A DNA stretch of 64,000 nucleotides from positions 15,583,886-15,647,885 of the forward strand of contig CM053800.1 of the NCBI GenBank assembly GCA_028671895.1, read 5' to 3'. Each line of letters starts with the position of its first letter. The first letter of the stretch is position 1. This document shows, piece after piece, positions 11,691 to 24,300 of this stretch. Both the position numbers and the translations under genes were made by a program. Source of the DNA: Oenanthe sinensis (taxonomy: Eukaryota; Streptophyta; Magnoliopsida; Apiales; Apiaceae). A model generated the notes under the pieces. The model was not told the DNA's origin and searched no databases. It saw only the letters and a program-made list of their open reading frames with translations.

Positions 11691-13997
11691 GTTGATGGAG
11701 AAATCGGGTAATCAACAAATCAATAAAGATTGAGGTTTTTTGCCGGAAAAAGATCTAGCAGAGCTGGATTATGAGATTGCTAGGTTTCAAAATAATTAGA
11801 GCTTTTGTGTTCTCTGGCGGCTGTGAGCTCTAGGTTTTCTGACCCCCAACAATGTGCTTATGTACCTGTATTTATAGAGAAAATAGAGGATCAAGCCCAC
11901 GTAGTTCTTGGCAAAGCAGAGGTCCGTTAGAAAAATGGAGTTTCCTTCTTCGAATCGAATGCAGAAAAGGCAAGTGAAGATGACTCTACATTCGGCCTTA
12001 TTTGGATAGGTCAAAGCCCAGTACAAGTTCCGAGGACTTCATGAATCCGACATTGACCCGGAAACTGTGGGCTCTAGCCATTCCACTATAGTTATTTCCA
12101 AGGATACCTTGACCAGAAGTCAGCACTAGATCAACAACAAATCGTAGGACATGTCCTAAGCCCCCAAACGAGGGCAACCCGACCAAGTATAGGGAAACGA
12201 TTTTCCAAGATAAAGTTAGCAACATACCATAACTCCCCTACGAGGGCAACCCGAGAAATATAGAGCTATGACCTTCAATTGGCATTGATATTAATAAGCA
12301 AAACAGACAGTTAAGATATTGCTTGATCGGAGTAGATGACCGTCGAACACCGACATTTCCAGACGGAGGAGGGTGCGCCCTCAATTGACGCGGGCAAATG
12401 GCGCGCCTCCATATAGCAAAATGGGATATAACATTAACAGATCAAGTGGAGTCAGCAGGAAAAACTCGGTGGGACATGTCAATATTGAGGGCGCACCCTC
12501 CATTATACATATCCAGGCACGCCTTGGTCATATTAGAAAATCATGCACAACAATTACCCTCAACTCTTGAAATCATTGGAGATGGTTGAAAGACTTTCAC
12601 TCTTAATCCTGAATTTTACTCCCCAATAGCGCGCCTTCCTCCTAGGGCTTCAAAAGTCTTCTAATATGAAATACAATCCCAAGCGTGTATCAATAATATG
12701 ACAATACTCCTCTCTTACTGAGGGCGAGTCCACTTCTTCAAGGAGAGTCCTCATCTTCAGGGCGAGGACGAGTCTTTCTTCCCAAGATGACTTATCCAGG
12801 GAGAGCTCATATAAAATTCGTAGCTGTCTTTTTTGTCTAGTTTATGGGTTGCTACAATCAGACTTGTTGGAAATTATAGAGCATTCTCTAAGCTTCGCGT
12901 GGACTGTAAGATCGTCCAATTCTGACTTCTGAAACTTGAGATATGACTCAAGCAGTGTCTGTAGTGCAAGATCAGAGCGCGCTTTCTTCCTCAGGGAGAA
13001 CCCTCAATTTCAGGGGGAGCCCTCTTTCTCTATATTATGGTGCGCCCACTTCTTCATGGAGAGTCGTCATCTCCCTCTTCCTTAAGGCGAGCCATCTTCA
13101 TACTAGGGCGAGAAAACTTCTGGGAGAGTCGTCATCTCCCTCTTCCTCAAGGTGAGCCCTCTTCTTACCAGGGCGAGTCAATTTCTTCAGGGAGAGCCCT
13201 ATCCATACCAGGGAAAGCCAATTTCTTCAGGGAAAGCCCTTTTCAGTGTGAGCCCTCTTCTCCATACCAGAGCGATCCCTCTTCCTAACCAGGGTGCGCC
13301 CTCTTCAGAGAGAGCCCCATCTCCCTCTTTTTCAGGGAGAGTCCTCTTCGGGGTGAATCTGCTTCTATAGGGAGAGCCATCATCTCCCTCTTCCTCGGGG
13401 AGAGCCCTCTTGGCAAGAATGATTCTTCCTCCTTAAGACATTTGATGTCATCCTCTTCCTAACTAGGAGGTGCCCTAACTCATGACGCCTCCTACCGACT
13501 CAAGACATGCTAGAAGCTGATGCGGATAAGTATGCCTTGATCTGATGTCTCTCACATTCCTCATTCATAGCTAGGGCGCGCCCTACCATGCCAGTGCCCG
13601 ATACCTGCCTCCTTCCTAGCTGAGGAATGCCCTAACCTGCACAAGATGCAGCTGGACTTTTCTAGGGGAGGCCTGAATTTATCTAATTTTACAAGAAATT
13701 CAATTCCAGGAGCTAGGAGACCACTCCTCCTTCCAAGACGAGGCTGATTAAAATATCCCGATACTAGGAGGAGGCCGCTATTCCTTCTAAGAAGAGGATG
13801 ATTCCAAGAGAATCCCAATATTAGGAGGAGACTAATTCCATGAAGAAGCGTGATACTAGGAGTAGGCCGATTTCAGGAGAAACCTGATATCAGGAGAAGG
13901 CCGATTCCAGCAATAGCCCAACACTAGGAGGAGGCCGCTCTTCCTTCCAGAAAGAAGCTGATTCCAAGAAAATCACAATATTAGGATGAAAGAAATA
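11691..13997 (-). repeat. LTR-like block, minus orientation, rich in GC-rich repeats
   Basis: The block begins TGTTGATGG. A minus-strand TATAAATA box lies at 11,869-11,876, which would make 11,691-11,850 the R/U5 part and the region to the right U3. U3 is filled with short repeats: variants of GGGCGCGCCCTC and AGGGNGAGCCCTCTTC (about 12,370-13,450), then ATACTAGGAGGAGGCCG-type repeats (about 13,740-13,990). No primer site or coding sequence adjoins it, so it would be a solo or truncated LTR. Both boundaries are uncertain; the right one is placed where D's LTR seems to start. Short ORFs inside simply read the repeats. Confidence 0.4.
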
Positions 13998-15283
13998 TGA
14001 CTAGGTTTATTTGTAATAATTAGATGACAACTCAACTCAGATTAGAAAAAATAGTAAATAATAATTATGAAAATAGGAATCAGAACAAAGAAAGTAAACT
14101 AGACACAAAGAATCAAATTGCCAGAAGTATTTTTATGAGGTTCCTACTTTACACTAGAAGAAGTTCATTAATATGTTCAAGCGTCGGTGAAAAATATAGA
14201 AGTAGTATTTCAGAAGAGTTTAGAAGACAAAGAAGATTCCAAGTGGTTACTACAAAAAGATTTCAAGAAAAAAATATTAGAGACAAAGTTAGAAGCGAGA
14301 ACAAGATAGAAGATCACAGCTTTTAAAGTTAAAAGCTGAAGAATATTTATTTTAGTATGGCACAAATAAACCAGACAGTACATTTATGTGTCAACTAATT
14401 TAATAAATATTTATCACCTAGCTTAAGTGATTTTCAGACAGAAGATATTGAAGACAGAAAGACTCAAGTAAAATCTACAATGATTGCGCAGTGAAGAAAC
14501 TAATTAATTCTACTATCAAAATTTAATTTATTATTTAATTTATTTACCTAAATTCATTCATCTTGAATTGATTTAATTTATAAATTATTTAATTAAAATT
14601 GGTTGAATTAATTAAGATAAAAAGGACATTTTATTTAACATTTAAAGAAACTCTTGCCGCACTAATTAGAAAAGTCTTACCGAATTTCAAATAAGGCTTT
14701 CTCAAAAGTCTTATCGAATTTCAGTTTAAAAAACTTTTATAAAAAGTATTACAAAATTAAATCAGTAAGACTATCAAAAGTCTTAACAGATAAAGACTTT
14801 AAGAAAGTCTTACCGAGTTGCTTTCTAAAAGTCGTACCGAGCAGCCAAGTAAAAATTCTTACCGAGCTTTAAAAGTCCTGCTCAGCTTATTTAAAAAGTC
14901 TTGAAAGCTAATTTATAAAGTGTTTTTGATTTTTTAATAAGTTTTATTCAAATGTCTTGCTAGTTTCAAACTCTATAAATATGAGGCCATTAGCTTTATT
15001 ATTTTAGTAGTTAAAAACATTCAAATTAGCTGGTTTGAAATACAATTGTTAAACAAGAACAATTTATGTCAAAATCGTTCTAGAATATTTTATCAATTAT
15101 AAACACTTTCATCATATTAATTTTTATAATACTTTTCAAGTTAAAAATCATATCTTTTACTTGAACAGTATTTTATAATAAATAATATTTCGTAATTAAT
15201 TAAATTAATATTTTAGATCTGAAATTTCATGATTAAATATAGATATTGTACTCAACCCCCTTCTACAATATCAGGGACCGACA
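13998..15283 (+). mobile_element. Element D, 5' LTR (approximate start)
   Basis: The right end is firm: a C-rich segment 'caacccccttctac', an ACA end at 15,283 and a decayed Met-tRNA primer site directly after it, the same layout as the 5' LTR of element A. A TATAAATA box lies at 14,974-14,981. Upstream of it (about 14,640-14,960) are some ten variants of AAAGTCTTACCGAG. The left end is set at TGACTAGGTTTATTTG because it parallels the start of A's LTR, but no second LTR survives in the window to prove it. The ORF at 14,024-14,326 falls inside the LTR and is not credible as a gene. Confidence 0.6.
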
Positions 15284-15285
15284 AT

Positions 15286-15297
15286 TGCCATCAGAGC
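15286..15297 (+). other. Element D primer binding site (decayed)
   Basis: TGCCATCAGAGC lies two bases after the LTR. The intact sequence in A and B is TGGTATCAGAGC, complementary to the 3' end of initiator Met-tRNA. Two substitutions are visible. A leader of about 170 bases follows before the gag start. Confidence 0.75.
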
Positions 15298-15469
15298 TGG
15301 TTGATATTTTTAATATCAGATCCGAACCAAATATTCAGTAACTCATGCAGATCTCAAAAATTATTTTTTATTCGAAATAATTTTTACCCAAAAATTATTT
15401 TTGATCATGAATTAATTTAAGTTAAAAATTATTTTTCGAAACACTTAATTTTTTTAATCTTATTTAAAG

Positions 15470-18400
15470 ATGAGTACACAAAAAGTGACGAGCTTTAAAA
15501 TTTCACCTTTTGATAAAGATCACTACAACTTGTGAAAGCATAAGATGCTACTATTCATTAGGATTACCAATCCCAAGTATGCAATAATTTTGGCCAACGA
15601 CATTGAACCTATAATAACAGTTATTCTCGAGCATGAGATAGATGAGGTCGTAATTCCTCATAGACAGTTTTCAAAAAGTCTGGTTGATTACACAGATGAA
15701 GAAAATGAAGCGGTATCCCTGAATAACAATCTCAAACTCATATTAATAGAATCCCTAAATTACATTATGTACAATCACGTGGTCAATTGTAAAAACGACA
15801 AGTAAATCTGGGATACAATAGAGATCATAAACGAAGCGACTAAAGAAATTAGAGAGAATAGACTAGAGATCCTGACCTCCCAATACGAGCAGTTTAGATC
15901 TAACCCTGATGATGGTATCTCTGAGGTGTTTTAGAGATGGAAAAAACTAATAAATGAGCTCAACCTAAATGGGAAATATTACAAAAACTAGGAGGTCAAC
16001 AAGAAGTTTTTGCTAAACTTGCCAAAGGATCTGGAACATAGGATCACAGCTATCCGAGAGTCTAGGGACATGAAAGAGGTAACCCTAGAAAGACTTTACC
16101 GAGTTTTAAAGTGTTGGGATTCGGCACATATACGCAGCGAAATTACGCTAAATAATAAAAAAAATAACGAATCTCAAACACAGGATCCGTGTATAATTGA
16201 CGGATGAATATGGAGAATCGGATGTGTACCTTATTAAAGCTTTCCTTATGATGATTATAGAGGTCCAGAAGCGATGAATCACAGCAGCCCTTCACAGAAA
16301 TCTGCTCTCTATCAGTATCCACACGAACATCGTATCATCTAACGATCACCGGAGTTAGGTACTAGCCTGTTTCTGCCTTTTTGGCTCTCTCTTCCTCTAG
16401 CCTCTCAGAAACGTAGAGCTGCTAGGGTTTTATTAAAACCGAATTATCTCCACTATTTCCCTAAACTATATATCTTTATGTATATATAGGGGAGAGAGGG
16501 ACTTGAGCCAAAACCCTAATATGATTGGACCTTTTAAAACCCATTCAGTTTTCGGATTTATATTATTATTAAATTCGAATTCTAATATGTATATAATTAA
16601 TCAAGTCTCACTTAATTAATTAAATAAATAAATTTCAATTAATAATAATAACAATATTTAAATTCATAATTTAAATAACATTCCGTTTAAACGTTCTTTG
16701 TGTGTGACCCTTTATGTTATTATTACATTGGTAATAATTTTATTTTCTAATAATAAAATTATAAACAATGAGCGGCATCTAGTAATACATCATTGCTACC
16801 CAAGTAATAATAATAATTGGTGATTCAATTAAACCTTTCGTGAATAATGTACAATGTAAGATAATCCTTTTAACCTTATATTATAGATCAAACTCGAGGC
16901 ATGTATTATGTCATCCTCTTCAACGTTTAATCCGGGTTTCCTTGATCAATGAGTAGACTATTAATCAAATCAACATTTGAGCATGGCCATGCATTTTATA
17001 GTCTTACTCAATCAAGAGGCCAATAATATCACTCCTAAAATAGGATGGTTAAATCCTATATCTATCATTCATATTTCTCATACGATTCATAGCATACCCA
17101 ATGTCCACCTTTATCATTACCCGATTAAAGGTAACTTTGAGTGTAATCAAAGTATATTAATTCTCGTATAAAAATATAATGATTTCAAGTCAAAGGATCA
17201 ATACATCATTATCATAGTTAGAATTTCTTATGACACTTATTAACATGTAGATTCTCACAGCGGGTCTGTCCAGTGCCATGTATTGAGACATGCACTTATG
17301 TTCTTGACTTTAGTATCACCATACATATGACCAATGAGATGTGGTCATCAGTCAACTAAGTGGTCATCAGTCAACTAACATACTAGTCTTATTGCATTAT
17401 TATTATCCTTAAATAATAATACTCGACTAGGGACATTTAGAAATATAATACTGTTCATATAATCTCATTTTTAAGTCACATACTTAAAGATATATAATTC
17501 TCATTAATATTCCAAGGATATTTATTATACTTTCAATTTATAACGCAGTAAATAAAGACATAATAAATATTAATTAAATAATCAAGTAAACATAATCTTT
17601 AATTGTTTATCATAAAGTATTGTCTCTAGGACACCAACACTAACAGAAAGACCTATGAACTGGAACAAATCCTGGCCAGAGAAACATATGGCAGAGGTAA
17701 GGTTCTGAGTTCCTTTATAGCACTGATAGTGGAAGCACCAGAGAAGAAGGAAGTGAAGGTTGTTGCACCTTCTAATAGTTTAGTGGAGTATGTGGTTCCA
17801 GAATTTGGGCATACTTACCAGGAAAATGGTGAGTTCTACTCTATGGAAGAACTGGATCACCTGGAAGATGAATCTCTAGCTTTGGTTGCCAGGAGGTTTG
17901 GCGACATGAGATTTCGAAGGAACCCCTCCTACAAATTTAAACCTAATTTTGGAAATTTTCATAAAGGAGGTTATTCTACAGATGTATCAAAAAACGGCTA
18001 CAAGACCGGTTTAGTTGATAGAAGCAAGTTCGTTGCTTCAATTGCAATGAGCTAGGCCACTTTGCAACTAAATGCAAGATGGCAAAGCAAGGAAAGAATA
18101 GAGAGTCTTAAGAAGAGCTCAAAGAAAAGTATGATGCACTTGTGAAAAAGCATCAGGGAAAGTCTTATCTAGCAGAGGGCAAAAATTGGGATGATTCAGA
18201 CAACGATGATGAAGAAGAAATCGGAAATCTTGCTCTTATGGCTTCATCTGAAGAATCACTGTCTCCAACTCGACAAGGAGGAAAAGAGGTAGATCCTTCA
18301 TGCCCTAAGATGCTTAACTTGCTAGGTAAAGAACTAGATGATATAAGAGATAGAGTTAAGAAACTAATTCTAAAAAACAAAGCCTTAACTGATGAGAATG

Positions 18401-18983
18401 ATTTTTTTTAATTGTTAAAAACAAGAAATGATAAACTGACTGAGGACTTAGCTTTTTAGGTAAATAGAGTCAGTTGTTACGTTAAAGTTAAAACATATCT
18501 CAGAAATCAGATAGTGGAAGAACAGAAGAAGTGTCTAGCCTATAAGAATTCCTCTTATATTGTAAAAGACCTAATTGACCAACAAGAAAAAAATGTAAAG
18601 TTGGAAGAATAGGCTTTGAGTACAATCACTCTATAGGAAAGTCAAGCAACATAACCACGTTCAGAAAAATTGCTGAAGAAATGGGTATTCCACATGCTAT
18701 TAAGGACAGACCTAAACCTCTTTTCATAACCCCTATCGCAGAACCAATCCTTGAGAGCTCTATATTAATTTTTTATAAAATGAAGTTAGAGGACCTCGAG
18801 GAAGAAAAGAAAAGAGAGGAACAAGCTAGGGACATACAAAAAGTTAATGTCCAATAAGAGAAAAGTGCACCCAAGACAACAGTGAAAGATGTGGGAACTT
18901 CTGATTCCCCCAATCCTGGTATAGGTGCTAAAGACTTAAAGAAGAAAATGAATAGACCTAGTAGGTTTATCAATAGTAGGGAT
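15470..18983 (+). pseudogene. gag: Element D gag, first part, broken twice by insertions
   Basis: The frame starts at an ATG at 15,470 (MSTQKVTSFKISPFD) and runs with several in-frame stops to 16,111, where a solo LTR splits it inside 'LERLYRVLK'. It resumes at 17,651 (TYELEQILARETYG). A CCHC knuckle (CFNCNELGHFATKC) is at about 18,034-18,075, just after a frameshift. An acidic, coiled-coil-like stretch follows (18,142-18,411). Element B interrupts it at 18,984 and the C-terminus lies at 48,056 onward. The order matches the gag proteins of A and B. It is non-functional. Confidence 0.8.
16112..17645. mobile_element. Solo LTR inserted in element D gag
   Basis: This 1,534-bp unit starts TGTTGGGATTCGG and ends CCAACACTAACA. 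It is the same family and orientation as the solo LTR at 5,432-6,980. Target duplications are TAAAG (16,107-16,111) and GAAAG (17,646-17,650), one base diverged. Taking out the LTR and one duplication brings the gag codons back in frame across the site, which confirms the boundaries. A 21-base local duplication ('tggtcatcagtcaacta') is seen near 17,341-17,380. Confidence 0.85.
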
Positions 18984-20101
18984 TGTTATTCCTTAGAACA
19001 ATGTCAATATTTGTAGAAGGGGGGGGTTGAATACAAATATTAAAACTTTTTGTGTGTTCTAATATTTGTTCTTGATGTTTGATAGAATAAGAGAATAAGT
19101 TCGAACAAATTAATGCTGAAAAATAAAACTGAACAAAGAGATTTAAAATTATTGATGGATTGGTTTTTCCATCAATATGTATTTTTGCTCAATGCTTCTA
19201 GGTTAGAAGAAACCTAGCTTCGTTTTTACAAGATTAGAAAACAAATCAACTGTTCTTACAAATGTGCTCTCAAGCTTGAACAGTTGATTGTAAAATAATG
19301 TCTAACTTGTATGTTTTCTAATAATGCTACTACACTTGTTTATATATCACAAGTGTACTTTTACAATACCTATTCTAGGATTGTTTCTACCTGCCTTCCT
19401 TTTACCTTTTCCTATTTTACAAAAAGGTTTGAAAGACAGCTTCTGATTGAGTCTTCACAGTCACTCTAGACTGTCTTCCATAGGTGTGCTTTTGTTCTCT
19501 GGATCTTCAACAGATATTCTTTCTGTGTTGTCACACTCAATTGATAATTTGCTGTTAAGCATATCAATTGATCCATTCTTTAATCCATCAACTGATGTAC
19601 TTCTTCGATTGATCTTTATATCCATCGATTGATAAAAGAAGTCTTATCGATTGATAGATATTATCAATCGATATATCAGTCGATGGGTCTTCACATCAGT
19701 TGATGGTCTTCAATCCTTGGCTTGGCTTCTTCGATTGATCCTTCATCCATCGATGCTTCAATATCAATTGATCATCCTTCACTTGTGCAATTTCCTGTCT
19801 TCTCATAATTACAATTTAACAGTTTAATTTACACATCAATTGATGATCTACATCAATCGACTCTAACATCAATTGATGAACAAAATATCAATTGATTTAC
19901 ACCTTATCGATTGAAATAGACTAAGTACACCTATGTTACAATCCAAATTATCAGTTGATTCATATAAACATTTCAACTGATAAATGGTTTCCTGATCAAT
20001 TGATATTTATAACTTTCATATCAATTGATCAGTTACAACAAATAAAATTTCTATGATTCTAAGATTAATGTTATCATCAAATCACATGTAGATTCCTAAC
20101 A
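18984..20101 (-). repeat. Element B 3' LTR
   Basis: It starts (plus strand) TGTTATTCC and ends CCTAACA; on the minus strand it reads TGTTAGG...AATAACA. The minus-strand TATATAAA box is at 19,339-19,346. Upstream of it in the reading direction (about 19,526-20,033) are more than 20 copies of ATCAATTGAT, ATCGATTGAT or close variants. The terminal G-run near 19,020 is one base longer than in the other LTR. Confidence 0.95.
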
Positions 20102-20115
20102 ATCTCCCCCTATTT
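20102..20115 (-). other. Element B polypurine tract
   Basis: On the minus strand the sequence is AAATAGGGGGAGAT, directly adjoining the 3' LTR, and identical to the tract of element A. It is the expected plus-strand primer. The 160 bases between it and the end of the extra ORF hold no gene. Confidence 0.9.
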
Positions 20116-20277
20116 GTGTCTGTGTTCATAACAGGCATAAATCTACTTGATGATAACAAAAACCCTTAAAAATTTACATTCAGATAAAATCAAGAAATTT
20201 AATTGGCACATTTATTTTGGAAGTACCAGATTGATAGATAACTCCTGCAAGCAGCTTCAATGTCTTCATGATTTAAA

Positions 20278-20529
20278 TTAGTTCCTCTTCCTTCTCTTCT
20301 CAGCATTTTCCTTTAGTTGCCTCATGAAAGAACTTCTCAATATTGCTTCATCCCTGTTAGTTTCTCCAAGTTGCCTCATAAGGTAGTGTATTTCTTCATC
20401 TGTGATTTTGTCCAGATATTTGCAGATATCAAAGAACTTTGTATTGCCCTCTATATCTGTAAAAATCATAGCATACTTTGGCTCCAACACCACCTTTTTG
20501 ACCTGTGACTTCCATAGCTTTAGAGGTGA
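20278..20529 (-). CDS. Element B extra ORF, C-terminal part
   Basis: This is the last 83 codons of B's extra ORF, cut off from the rest by element A. The sequence reads 'LKLWKSQVKKVVLEPKY', then 'IFTDIEGNTKFFDICKYL' and ends 'EKRRKRN' with a TAA at 20,278. The apparent ATG at 20,545-20,547 belongs to A's LTR and is not a real start. Removing A with one copy of GGTGA joins this piece in frame to 36,648-40,433, giving 1,345 codons in total. The basic C-terminal tail is another possible nuclear-localisation signal. Confidence 0.85.
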   Translation of the reverse strand, partial: SPLKLWKSQVKKVVLEPKYAMIFTDIEGNTKFFDICKYLDKITDEEIHYLMRQLGETNRDEAILRSSFMRQLKENAEKRRKRN

Positions 20530-21294
20530 TGTTAGGGATATATTCATTTGATGATGTACAAAATACTAGAACAGGGTCTAGATTAGTTTATCTGTAATAA
20601 GTCTTTCTAGTCTCTGAAATGAATAATCAGAGTCTAGATGGTCAACATTCATGTTACTTGTACTTAGAAGAATTTCTGTAGAAAGTGAAACCAGAGTCTG
20701 CATGAAGATCAGAGTCTGGAAGGTGATCAGAGTCTATAGACTATCAGAGTCTGTGATCTATCAGAGTCTACATGTGATCAGAGTCTGAAGATCATCAGAG
20801 TCTGAAGATTTCAGAGTCTATACAGTTGAGGATAAATTTGGAAGAAGATCACAGGAATGGAAAGTCTTCGAAGATCAGGATAAATATATTGCAGATATGC
20901 TGTGGGAAAGAAAGAGAATTCTAGAAGGAAACTGTCAACTAATAATTAGGAATTCTATTCCTATTGTAATTTATCTTTCTGTTATTAGTTGATAGGCAGC
21001 TCTCTATATAAACTCTATGTAACCTAATTGTAAATGTGTGGAAAAGTCGAAACAAAATCATCTGAGTGAAATTTTGTGAGAGCATAGAAATAGAGAGAGT
21101 TGCTGTGATAAACACAGAGAAGCTGCTAGGGTTTGTGTACACCCTAGGAGAGTTTTGTATTCACAAATCAATAATACAAAACAGTACTTATTCATATTTT
21201 TGTGTTTGAGTTTGTTCTTAATTTGATTTTAAATCAGGCAGAAAAGACATACAAGTATTCAACCCCCCCTTCTACTTGTACGACTGGGAAAACA
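20530..21294 (+). repeat. Element A 5' LTR
   Basis: It runs TGTTAGGG...GAAAACA. Nine copies of CAGAGTCT, mostly as ATCAGAGTCTG or ATCAGAGTCTA, lie at 20,615-20,822. The TATATAAA box is at 21,005-21,012. The conserved C-rich/'ttctacttg' segment seen in all copia LTRs of this window lies near the 3' end. Confidence 0.96.
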
Positions 21295-21296
21295 AT

Positions 21297-21308
21297 TGGT
21301 ATCAGAGC
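21297..21308 (+). other. Element A primer binding site
   Basis: TGGTATCAGAGC, two bases after the LTR, is complementary to the 3' end of initiator Met-tRNA, the usual Ty1/copia primer. The gag ATG follows 24 bases later. Confidence 0.93.
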
Positions 21309-21331
21309 CTAACGTTTAAAATCGATCAAAG

Positions 21332-24300
21332 ATGTCTGGAAACAAAGATGGCAATTCTAAGATTCCTATGCTTAAGAGAAACGAGTTCACCCACTGGAAG
21401 GTTAAGATGCTGCACCATCTGGAAGCAACAGACCCTGACTATCTTGACAGGATTAATGAAGGACCCTTTGTGCCCTTAAAAATTGTGCCTCAAATCAATG
21501 AGGAAGGCAAAATAACTGAAGAACACCTCGTTGAGAAACCAAAGGCTGAATGGACAAAAGAGGACAAAGAAAATGTCCTTAAGGAGGCAAAAGTAAAGAA
21601 CATTCTCTTTAACAGTTTAGATTCTGTTCTAACTAACTGTGTCATATCATGCAAGACTGCTAAGGAGATGTGGACAAAACTTGAGGTGCACTGTCAAGGG
21701 ACTAAAGATGTCAAGAAGAATGCTAGCACTACAAAAAAAGTAGTTTTATGCGACGAGTTTAAACGGCGGTCTGGGCTGATCCGTCGTATACATTATTTTA
21801 TACGATGAAAATATATTTTACCGTCATATATATTAAACATATATACGACGGTCACTTGTATTCGTCGTATATATTATTTTATATGACGAAAATATATTTT
21901 ACCGTCGTATAAAAAGTATACCTGCCAATATTTTCCCCAATTTATTTTTCTAATACGACAGTGTTTTAATTTACCGTCGTATACATTAAAATACAGACCG
22001 TCGTATATAGTTTTATTCTTTAGTGTTAAAATGTTTCCCCAAAAATTTTATTTTCCCGGTCTCTCAACTTTTATTTCCCTAAACACTTATACACTTTATT
22101 TCACACTCATCTCATCATTTAGGGCTAGCCGCTGCATCTCATCATCTCTCTCGTCGTCTATTCACAGGTTATGCTTGAATCTTTATCATCTCGTCATTTA
22201 GGGTTCGTCATTTAGGGTCAATTGAATTTAGGGCTGTCAATTGAATCTTGTGTTATGCTTGTTGTCTCTCTGAATCTTGTTGTTTTATGTTTGCTCTGAA
22301 TCTTGTTGTTTTATGTTTGCTCTGAATCTTGTGTTTGATTTATCAAACATAATCATATATATATGTATGTATATATACCATTGTGTCTGTGTGTGTCTCG
22401 TATGAAAGGTGATGCTCGTTTTCATTTATTTGGTTCAAGTCAGTGAAAACTCACTAATCTAAATTCCGATTTTTGCCTATGGTCTGCTTCAGTGCCAATT
22501 CAGATTTTTACAGACTCAAAACAATACAAAGCCTTTGGTAATAAGCACTGGTATTACAAGTTTAGTGCATCTTCTAATTTGCTGGCTTTCCGCTATGGCT
22601 TTGGATTCAGAGGCGCTGCCATTTCCAGTGGTATTTCGTACTGGGTTAATGTACTAATTTTGGGAATGTACATCAAGTTTTCACCAACATGTGAGAAAAC
22701 ATGGACAGGATGCTCTCTAGAGGGTGTTAAAAAACTTTCGGGCTTTGTTTCCTTAGGCATTCCCTCGTCTCTTATGGTCTGGTGAGTTTGCATCTACTTA
22801 AACTCTCGATATCATTTATAAATATTTGAGCTATATCCTTAATCATTGATGATTTTATATTTGGCATAATGAAATTTAGAGTTTTGGTCATATGAGTTTC
22901 TAGTTCTCATGTCTGGGCTTCTTCCTAATCCAAAGCTAGAGACATCGATGATGTTAATTTGGTACGTATTTTTCATGGGTTCAGTACCTCTTCACGTGCA
23001 CATTACGTTGAAATTTTTCTTAGCTAGTTTCAGCCTGAACACATGTTCAGTGTTCTTCAGAATCCCATATGGTTTTGGCAGTGCAGTAAGGTACGCAAGT
23101 GACTAAACAATGTATAAATTTTGTTGTATTATACTAGTAGAGCATGTATTTCAGAAAATGTACTGAATAATTTTGTTTCTCTCCGTGGTTGAAAAGCACG
23201 AGAGTTTCAAATGAACTGGGTGCAGGGAATCCCCAGGCAGCAAAGCTTGCGGTACAGGTGGTTCTGTTCATGGCCATTGCAGAGGGCATATTGGTTGCCT
23301 CTGCTTTAGTCGCTGTTCGAGGCGTATGGGGCTATATCTACACAAATGAAGTTGAAGTTGTTAGTTATATAGCTTCAGTGCTTCCTGTGCTTGCCATATC
23401 CAATTTCATGGATGGATTACAAGGTGTACTATCAGGTTAGAGTTATTTCTAAGTCTTTAAACTAAATTCTTGCTCAAACCATGGCAGAATAATGTACGTA
23501 TTTCAGTGAACTTTAATATCATATACAAACTCATATCCTAGTATAGCAGAATAATGTACGTATTTTCAGTTTTTGAAAAATGTTTATAGAACACTTATTT
23601 TGGGAGATGGACGGAGTATATACACTGAGATTAGTTGTGTATGCATATTTTGTTTACACGTATTTTGATTGATGTATGCAAGTAAACCGCATTTGGTATT
23701 GCGGATATACTGAAAGACAAACAATGTACATTGGACAGAATTATTTTGGATGTTTTTTCGCCTTGCCAATAGTATTCTCCTCTATGAGATGGGGTTTAGC
23801 TGCTGGCAGAAAAACCATGGTTTGTTTGTCCATTTATCTCTTTCGAAGTTTCTTTTAATATTGAGTAATACATGTATCACAGATGTTAGTTGAACATCAC
23901 AGTGTTTTCGTATATTGCAGGTTGCAACTGCTATATTATTATTTGTTTTAGCTGGTCCAGTTAAAGCCTTAACTTATCTGGTTAGCACTTTTTTCACTCC
24001 TGCAATCTCATAAAGTAGAAAATCACATTTTCTTTTTACTAGCTTTTATCAGGAAAAGATTGTGATTTGCTCTGTTTGGTGTTCCTCTTGATTACATTGA
24101 GACGAAGGCATCTGGTACAGGTTTCACAAATATTTGTAATGGCTTGGTCCTTTAAAATCTTACCATCAGTTTGTTAGATTTACTATGTAGGGAAACTGTT
24201 AATTTACCTTGTTGGTTAATGGCTCTTCAATGTGTCGTCTTTCTACTTCCAGGATTAGTCGTATCTCATGGCTCATATGATGTATTACACTGTCAGCTGC

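Noticed and set aside
12943..13370. Overlapping Ser/Pro-rich ORFs
   Set aside because: All three frames are open only because the DNA is a short tandem-like repeat.
14024..14326. 100-codon ORF in D's LTR
   Set aside because: It has an Arg/Lys/Asn-rich low-complexity reading within an LTR, with no similarity to known proteins and no other support.
19526..20033. Regularly recurring short repeats suggested a CRISPR-like array
   Set aside because: The copies are variable, 10 bases long, irregularly spaced and inside an LTR of a plant retrotransposon; no cas genes or constant spacer length.
22465..23435. A working MATE transporter gene
   Set aside because: Only central exons are present, exon a is frameshifted, and both ends of the protein are missing; it lies inside a CACTA transposon.
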